Shown: one piece after another, positions 26,701 through 30,687 of the stretch | How positions within the stretch are numbered: position 1 is the stretch's first letter | How the letters are laid out: each line of letters opens with the position of its first letter | Origin: JBAXLO01 sp037134755 | GTDB taxonomy: Bacteria > Bacteroidota > Bacteroidia > Bacteroidales > JACABE01 | DNA: 30,687 nt | Reading direction: 5' to 3' | Assembly: GCA_037134755.1 (NCBI GenBank) | Contig: JBAXLO010000028.1 | Location: 1-30,687 of the forward strand | Position numbers and translations under genes: made by a program | Notes under the pieces: model-generated | The model's input: only the letters and a program-made list of their open reading frames with translations | Told to the model about the DNA's origin: nothing | Databases searched by the model: none

Positions 26701-27903
26701 CTACGCGTCAAGCTCTCCGGCTATCACATTCATACTACTCATCGTTAAAATAGCATCTGAAAGCAGACCTCCTTTAATCATATCAGCATAAGCTTGATAA
26801 TAAATAAAACAAGGCCTCCTGAAATGCAAACGGAAAGGTGAACGGCCGCCATCACTTATTAAATAAAACCCTAATTCACCATTTGCACCTTCAACGGCGC
26901 TATATATTTCACCCTTGGGCATATCTATTTCACCCATTACTATCTTAAAATGCCATATTAATGCCTCCATATTATTATAAACCTTCTCTTTGGGAGGCAG
27001 GTAAAACTCTGGAAGCTCTGCATGATAGTTTCCCTGAGGCATGTTATCCATTGCATACTGTATTAACTTCAAACTTTGACGCATTTCTTCATTACGAACA
27101 CAAAATCTATCATAAACATCACCATTTGTACCTATTGGAACTTCAAAATCAAAGTCCTGATACGAACAATATGGATCAGTAACTCTCACATCGTAATCTA
27201 CACCTGCTGCTCTAAGATTTGGACCTGTGAAACCGGAGTTCAAAGCTTTCTCAGCAGTAATTCCTCCAATATTTATGGTTCTATCCATAAAAATTCTATT
27301 CCTCAAAAGTAAGTTTTCAAACTCTTTTAGCTTTTTAGGAAACCTTATAAGGAACTCTTTAAGTTTCTTTATCGCTGTAGCTGAAAAATCTCTTTCAAAC
27401 CCTCCTATTCTACCCATATTAGTAGTTAATCTGGCTCCCGAAATCTCTTCATAAATCTCATAAACAGCTTCTCTTTCCTGAAATATATAAGTGAAGCCAG
27501 TAAGCGCACCACTGTCCACTCCAATCACACTATTGCAAATAAGATGATCGGTAATGCGGGCTAATTCCATAACTATTATACGCATATAATCAACCCTTTT
27601 AGGAATCGTTACGCCCAATAGTTTCTCTACTGTCATAAACCAACCAGTATTGTTGATAGGTGCAGAACAATAATTAAGCCTATCAGTCAGTGGAGTGATC
27701 TGATAATACGGTCTTCGCTCTGCTATTTTCTCAAAAGCACGGTGTATATAACCAATTGTGGGCTCTGCTTCTATTATTTTCTCCCCATCCATTGTCAGCA
27801 CGTTCTGAAAAATACCATGAGTGGCCGGATGAGTCGGTCCGAGATTTAATGTAGTATAATTCTTATCGTTAGAATAAGGATTTATGAGTGTATTCTCTTC
27901 CAT
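26701..27903 (-). CDS. nuoD: NADH-quinone oxidoreductase subunit D
   Basis: This 400-residue subunit is the 49-kDa component that lines the quinone chamber of complex I. Visible motifs are NLGPTHPATHG (20-30), IGYIHRAFEKIAERRPYYQI (50-69), DRLNYCSAPINNTGW (74-88), IGGFERDF, GPNLRAAGVDYDVR and the C-terminal GELGFYLISDGGRSPFRLHFRRPCF. The end, MNVIAGELDA, is the usual closing motif with a terminal Ala in place of Arg. NuoC and NuoD are separate here, unlike the fused NuoCD of some bacteria. The gene starts 15 nt after nuoC. Confidence 0.97.
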   Translation of the reverse strand: MEENTLINPYSNDKNYTTLNLGPTHPATHGIFQNVLTMDGEKIIEAEPTIGYIHRAFEKIAERRPYYQITPLTDRLNYCSAPINNTGWFMTVEKLLGVTIPKRVDYMRIIVMELARITDHLICNSVIGVDSGALTGFTYIFQEREAVYEIYEEISGARLTTNMGRIGGFERDFSATAIKKLKEFLIRFPKKLKEFENLLLRNRIFMDRTINIGGITAEKALNSGFTGPNLRAAGVDYDVRVTDPYCSYQDFDFEVPIGTNGDVYDRFCVRNEEMRQSLKLIQYAMDNMPQGNYHAELPEFYLPPKEKVYNNMEALIWHFKIVMGEIDMPKGEIYSAVEGANGELGFYLISDGGRSPFRLHFRRPCFIYYQAYADMIKGGLLSDAILTMSSMNVIAGELDA

Positions 27904-27918
27904 TGCATGCTCTTTTTG

Positions 27919-28413
27919 TTACCTTCCAAAATACCGATTATCTTTATCTTCTCTTGTTGGATCTTCCATGGCATATTCCTTACGCATAGGGAAGTAATCA
28001 AGATATTCCACATTAAGTATACGCTTTAATTTGGGATGTCCTTCAAATTCGATACCATAAAAATCATAAGTTTCGCGTTCCATCCAATTTGCAGCGGCAT
28101 ATATCCAGGTTATCGTAGGCACTTTTGGATTGTCTTTACTTACAAAAGTCTTTATTCTGATGCGCATATTGTTTTTCATGTTATGTAGATGATAAACAAC
28201 GCCTAATTCATTTTCAGTACCGGGGTAATGAAGTCCGCAAATATCTGTTAAAAAACTAAATCCGGGTTCTGGTTCTTTCTTTAGATAGGATATAAGATCA
28301 TTAATAACAGCTGGTTTAACCGTTATAGTCAATAAACCCGAAGGTTCTTCGTAACTAAGTACGAAACCATCGAAATATTGCCTTATTTTCTGTAATATAA
28401 AATGATTATCCAT
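27919..28413 (-). CDS. nuoC: NADH-quinone oxidoreductase subunit C
   Basis: I take the ATG at 28413 (164 residues), which lies 2 nt after the nuoB stop; an in-frame ATG at 28449 would overlap nuoB by 34 nt and add a non-conserved, basic 12-residue extension. The protein is the 30-kDa subunit of the complex I peripheral arm, with FLTDICGLHYPGTENELGVVYHL in the middle and the signature ANWMERETYDFYGIEFEGHPKLKRIL, followed by DYFPMRKEY. It binds no cofactor itself and supports NuoD and NuoB. Confidence 0.95.
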   Translation of the reverse strand: MDNHFILQKIRQYFDGFVLSYEEPSGLLTITVKPAVINDLISYLKKEPEPGFSFLTDICGLHYPGTENELGVVYHLHNMKNNMRIRIKTFVSKDNPKVPTITWIYAAANWMERETYDFYGIEFEGHPKLKRILNVEYLDYFPMRKEYAMEDPTREDKDNRYFGR

Positions 28414-28415
28414 GA

Positions 28416-29003
28416 TTAAAAGCCCGTTTTTGGTTCTTCTTTCTTCCAAACCTGATTAATTCCATAGCTTGCCAGTAAATCTTTGTATTCTTGTGAATCT
28501 CTTCTTCTTAAAGATTCACTTTCAACAAGCTCTTGTATTTTTAAAACACCATCTAATATCTGTTCGGGGCGTGGTGGACAACCTGGAACGTACACATCTA
28601 CAGGTATAACTCTATCAATTCCCTGCAAAACGCTATGAGTGTCGAATATTCCTCCCGACGATGCGCATGCGCCGACAGCAATCACCCATCTAGGCTCAGC
28701 CATTTGCTCATAGACTTGTTGTAATATCGGTCCCATTTTCTTTGCTATCGTTCCCATAACCATCAATAGATCTGCTTGGCGCGGCGAGAAGCTTAATCTC
28801 TCCGACCCGAACCTTCCTAAGTCGTAATTCGATGCCATGGTCGACATAAACTCTATCCCACAGCACGATGTTGCAAATGGTAAGGGCCATATCGAGTTCT
28901 TTCTGGCCATTCCCACTACTTTTTCTAAGGAAGTTGCCATAAATCCCGGTCCTGAATGACCTTCAGGAGCAGCAACTACAGTATATTTATTTTGATCTGC
29001 CAT
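28416..29003 (-). CDS. nuoB: NADH-quinone oxidoreductase subunit B
   Basis: This 195-residue subunit holds cluster N2, the last iron-sulfur centre before quinone. The four ligands are C47 and C48 (ATSCCGIEF), C113 (GACASSGG) and C142 (VPGCPPRPEQIL). MASNYDLGRFGSERLSFSPRQADLL and MAEPRWVIAVGACA are as expected. The C-terminal 40 residues are charged and variable. It lies 9 nt after nuoA and 2 nt before nuoC, so the operon is tight. Confidence 0.97.
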   Translation of the reverse strand: MADQNKYTVVAAPEGHSGPGFMATSLEKVVGMARKNSIWPLPFATSCCGIEFMSTMASNYDLGRFGSERLSFSPRQADLLMVMGTIAKKMGPILQQVYEQMAEPRWVIAVGACASSGGIFDTHSVLQGIDRVIPVDVYVPGCPPRPEQILDGVLKIQELVESESLRRRDSQEYKDLLASYGINQVWKKEEPKTGF

Positions 29004-29012
29004 CTTAAAATC

Positions 29013-29390
29013 CTATTCCCATTTTAAAGCTCCTTTTTTCACTAAATATAAGAAGCCTGTCAGTAATAAAGCAACAAATACGAACATACTAAACATCCCA
29101 TCCCAACCTAATTCTCTAAAGTTTAAAGCATAAGGGTAAAAGAATATGATTTCAACGTCAAACAGCACAAATAAAATGGCTACCAAGAAGTATTTAACCG
29201 AAAAAGGCATACGGGCGTTGCCCTTCACCTCAATCCCGCACTCAAAGCTTTCCGACTTTTTGCGCGTATCAATTTTCCTTCTTTTAGCAGTCAGAAAATG
29301 AGTAGCAAGCATCGTTATTACAACGAATCCAAACACTACAACTGACTGTAAAAATATAGGTATATAATCTGCCGGCACCGAATTATTCAT
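29013..29390 (-). CDS. nuoA: NADH-quinone oxidoreductase subunit A
   Basis: I choose the ATG at 29390 (125 residues); the frame is open to a GTG at 29450, which would add 20 non-conserved residues. The protein is a three-helix membrane subunit of complex I: helix 1 (PIFLQSVVVFGFVVITMLATHFL), the conserved loop SFECGIEVKGNARMPFSVKYF, helix 2 (LVAILFVLFDVEIIFFYPYAL) and a third helix. It is the first gene of the nuoABCDEF cluster and lies downstream of a strong -7 box. Its loop helps to form the quinone entry and proton channel with NuoH and NuoJ, which must be encoded elsewhere. Confidence 0.95.
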   Translation of the reverse strand: MNNSVPADYIPIFLQSVVVFGFVVITMLATHFLTAKRRKIDTRKKSESFECGIEVKGNARMPFSVKYFLVAILFVLFDVEIIFFYPYALNFRELGWDGMFSMFVFVALLLTGFLYLVKKGALKWE

Positions 29391-29476
29391 CTCTTCTAAA
29401 TTATTTGTTACTGCATAAACAACTTTTGGGTGTAAATGTTGATCATACACACTCTTTTTTAAGATTTATTTAATTC

Positions 29477-29506
29477 TGCAAACTTACAATATTATTTATT
29501 ACAAAA
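29477..29506 (-). promoter_or_regulatory. nuo operon promoter, near-identical to promoter at 30590-30619
   Basis: On the minus strand the -7 box TAAGTTTG (29479-29486) is preceded after 15 bp by TTG (29502-29504). The 30-bp block is identical at 28 of 30 positions to the plus-strand block at 30590-30619. It lies 87-116 bp before the nuoA ATG. Confidence 0.7.
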
Positions 29507-29942
29507 TATAATAAAAAACAAAACAATTAATGTAAAAGGTAATGAGATTGCATTTATTCAATTTAATAATAATGACTATATATCTTTAATAGATATGTTA
29601 AATGAAAAGATGAAGATTTTTTTATTTCAGATTGGTTGAGAAATAGGAATACTATTAAATTTCTGGGAATATGGGAGAGTATTTAAAATCCAGATTTTAA
29701 ATATGTATGATTCACTTTAAATGCTTATTTTTATGACATTATAATACTAATTACTTCTCCAAGTTTAGTTAAAGTAGTATAATGAATGTCATTCTAATAT
29801 TTATATTTATACAATAACAAAGATATTTAATTTATGCTTGCTAACACTTAATTATTTTTGAGTGATTGGTAATTTACATCATAATCATATTTATCTAAAA
29901 AAGGAAACTATTCTTAAGATAATAAGATTTTATCTACTGAAT
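29507..29942. other. AT-rich gene-free stretch upstream of nuo operon
   Basis: Apart from the short repeat array that begins at 29943, nothing was recognised. A small open frame from 29862 to 30101 runs through the array and into the 3' end of the gene on the other strand and is not credible. Confidence 0.4.
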
Positions 29943-30005
29943 GAATTGGATTTATGCCAACATAAATACAATTCATGTCAACGTAACTGCAATTTATGCC
30001 TTTAT
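29943..30005. repeat. Three-unit 21-bp tandem array
   Basis: Three 21-bp units (29943-29963, 29964-29984, 29985-30005) share the core CAATTYATGYCAAC. A related copy lies at 30440-30460, on the other side of the small gene at 30044-30352. Confidence 0.75.
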
Positions 30006-30043
30006 TTTTATAAAAAAGAAATTATTGAGATAATTGAAAGTAT

Positions 30044-30352
30044 TTATGGTTTACCTCTCTTATATAAAAAGTGGACTAATCCCATATTCTCTCCTAATTG
30101 ATTCATCATATTTCGTGCTGTAGTTCCATCTTTATAATTATCTAAATTATTCTCCTTTAGAAAACCCATTAAATTATTTATTAATTGAATATCCATACTA
30201 AGAGTATAACGTTTAAATTCTTTTACTTGCATCCATTCTTTTAATCTTTTGCGTTCGCTTAATTTGCCGTTTTCTATAATGAGTTCAACGGTTACTTTAT
30301 TTATGATTGCCTCAATATTATCAAGTGTTATTACTACTTCTTGTTGTTCCAT
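30044..30352 (-). CDS. Small protein of unknown function
   Basis: I do not recognise this 102-residue protein. It begins MEQQEVVITLDNIEAIINKV and has mainly helical character with many charged residues. The middle (KLSERKRLKEWMQVKEFKRY) is basic and could touch nucleic acid or be a linker, and the C-terminus ends HFLYKRGKP. No membrane segment or signal peptide is visible. A -7 box on the right strand lies 45 bp upstream, which supports a real gene. It is bracketed by related 21-bp repeats. Confidence 0.6.
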   Translation of the reverse strand: MEQQEVVITLDNIEAIINKVTVELIIENGKLSERKRLKEWMQVKEFKRYTLSMDIQLINNLMGFLKENNLDNYKDGTTARNMMNQLGENMGLVHFLYKRGKP

Positions 30353-30396
30353 GTAATGAATGAATTTGCTTTATTTAAAATCTTAATTTAAAACTT

Positions 30397-30404
30397 CAAA
30401 GGTA
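30397..30404 (-). promoter_or_regulatory. -7 box of small gene
   Basis: The minus strand reads TACCTTTG, matching TAnnTTTG, 45 bp before the ATG at 30352. No good -33 element is visible. Confidence 0.4.
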
Positions 30405-30439
30405 CTGCTAATATATTGATATAAATAATTTATTAAAAC

Positions 30440-30481
30440 AAATGCAATTCATGCCTCTGTAAATACATGGGACAATTGTGA
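30440..30481. repeat. Two-unit remnant related to the array at 29943-30005
   Basis: The 21 bp at 30440-30460 match a unit of the array at 29964-29984 at 16 of 21 positions (shared CAATTCATG). The next 21 bp are more diverged. Confidence 0.55.
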
Positions 30482-30500
30482 CGATTGTGACAATTAATGA

Positions 30501-30550
30501 CCGCACCCGACCTTCTCCTGACCTCCCCAACCCCTCCAAAGGAGGGGCTT
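30501..30550. repeat. GC-rich REP-like palindromic element
   Basis: This short block is far richer in GC than its surroundings and contains CCCCTCC (30531-30537), AAA and GGAGGGG (30541-30547), a perfect 7-bp hairpin. The flanks CCGCACCCGACC and CTCCTGACCTCCCC resemble dispersed repeats I know from Bacteroidota genomes, usually seen as AGCCCCTCCTTTGGAGGGG on the other strand. It is probably one copy of a genome-wide extragenic repeat. Confidence 0.65.
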
Positions 30551-30589
30551 AAGACAATATTCCCCCATTTATTTTAATAAAAAAGAAAT

Positions 30590-30619
30590 TATTGTATTAA
30601 ATAATATTGTAAGTTTGCA
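30590..30619 (+). promoter_or_regulatory. Promoter of right-edge gene, near-identical to the nuo promoter
   Basis: TTG (30592-30594), a 15-bp spacer and TAAGTTTG (30610-30617), with 28 of 30 positions identical to the minus-strand nuo promoter at 29477-29506. The box ends 17 bp before the ATG at 30635. Confidence 0.7.
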
Positions 30620-30634
30620 AAAAAAATAATTCAT

Positions 30635-30687
30635 ATGAATAAAGAAAATGACATTAAAGTTGTATATCCTTATGAGTTATACAATTC
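30635..30687 (+). CDS. Start of an unidentified gene cut by the window edge
   Basis: An ATG at 30635 opens a frame to the window end giving MNKENDIKVVYPYELYN, 17 complete codons. The strong promoter 17 bp upstream supports a real start. There is too little protein to name a family. Confidence 0.5.
   Translation, partial: MNKENDIKVVYPYELYN

Noticed and set aside
28414..28449. Upstream ATG for nuoC at 28449
   Set aside because: It would overlap nuoB and add a basic, non-conserved extension; the ATG at 28413 lies 2 nt after the nuoB stop and fits the family.
29391..29450. GTG start for nuoA at 29450
   Set aside because: It adds 20 residues not seen in NuoA; the ATG at 29390 gives the usual length and is preceded by AGAAGAG.
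29862..30101. 79-residue plus-strand open frame
   Set aside because: It runs through a repeat array and overlaps the 3' end of the better supported minus-strand gene at 30044-30352.

Overview
The window is about 30.7 kb of AT-rich DNA from a member of the Bacteroidota, probably class Bacteroidia. The evidence is a protein with a type IX secretion C-terminal sorting domain, a GldN-like lipoprotein, families common in this phylum (DUF1684, DUF4838, DUF2461, TonB-C proteins with signal peptides), and several promoters with the Bacteroidota -7 box TAnnTTTG, two of them exactly 19 bp after a TTG. Complex I genes including nuoE and nuoF point to a respiring lineage rather than a typical gut Bacteroides. 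No rRNA, tRNA, phage, transposase or CRISPR was seen.

Layout. 1-5433: a dihydroorotate dehydrogenase-like flavoprotein, a DUF1684 protein, a secreted DUF4838 glycosidase-like protein and a TonB-C protein. 6101-12355: a T9SS-exported beta-propeller protein, then a tight set (GldN-like lipoprotein with a duplicated domain, M16 peptidase, O-methyltransferase) and a DUF2461 protein. 12736-17382: a 922-residue fusion of a MurL-type glutamate epimerase to a MurD-type ligase, divergent from yqgE/algH, then a class III aminotransferase. 18380-21055: an ABC ATPase/permease/GntR(YtrA)/membrane-anchored protein operon with a perfect operator at its promoter. 21416-24319: a long two-domain M16 peptidase gene broken by two in-frame TAA codons. 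24776-29390: nuoABCDEF on the minus strand, with nuoG-N absent. 29391-30687: promoters, repeats, a small orphan gene and the start of a further gene.

Two things stand out. First, the MurL-MurD fusion would put addition of L-Glu to UDP-MurNAc-L-Ala and its inversion to D-Glu in one polypeptide, avoiding free D-glutamate. Second, nearly every large gene-free gap carries a tandem array with the same 21-bp period but a different sequence: 1-105, 5592-5780, 12507-12674, 17814-18041, 24572-24739, 29943-30005 and 30440-30481. This looks like one length-constrained family of extragenic satellites. Other notable items are the double-ochre M16 gene, a 28/30 identical promoter shared by nuoA and the gene at the right edge, the GntR operator, and the split nuo cluster.
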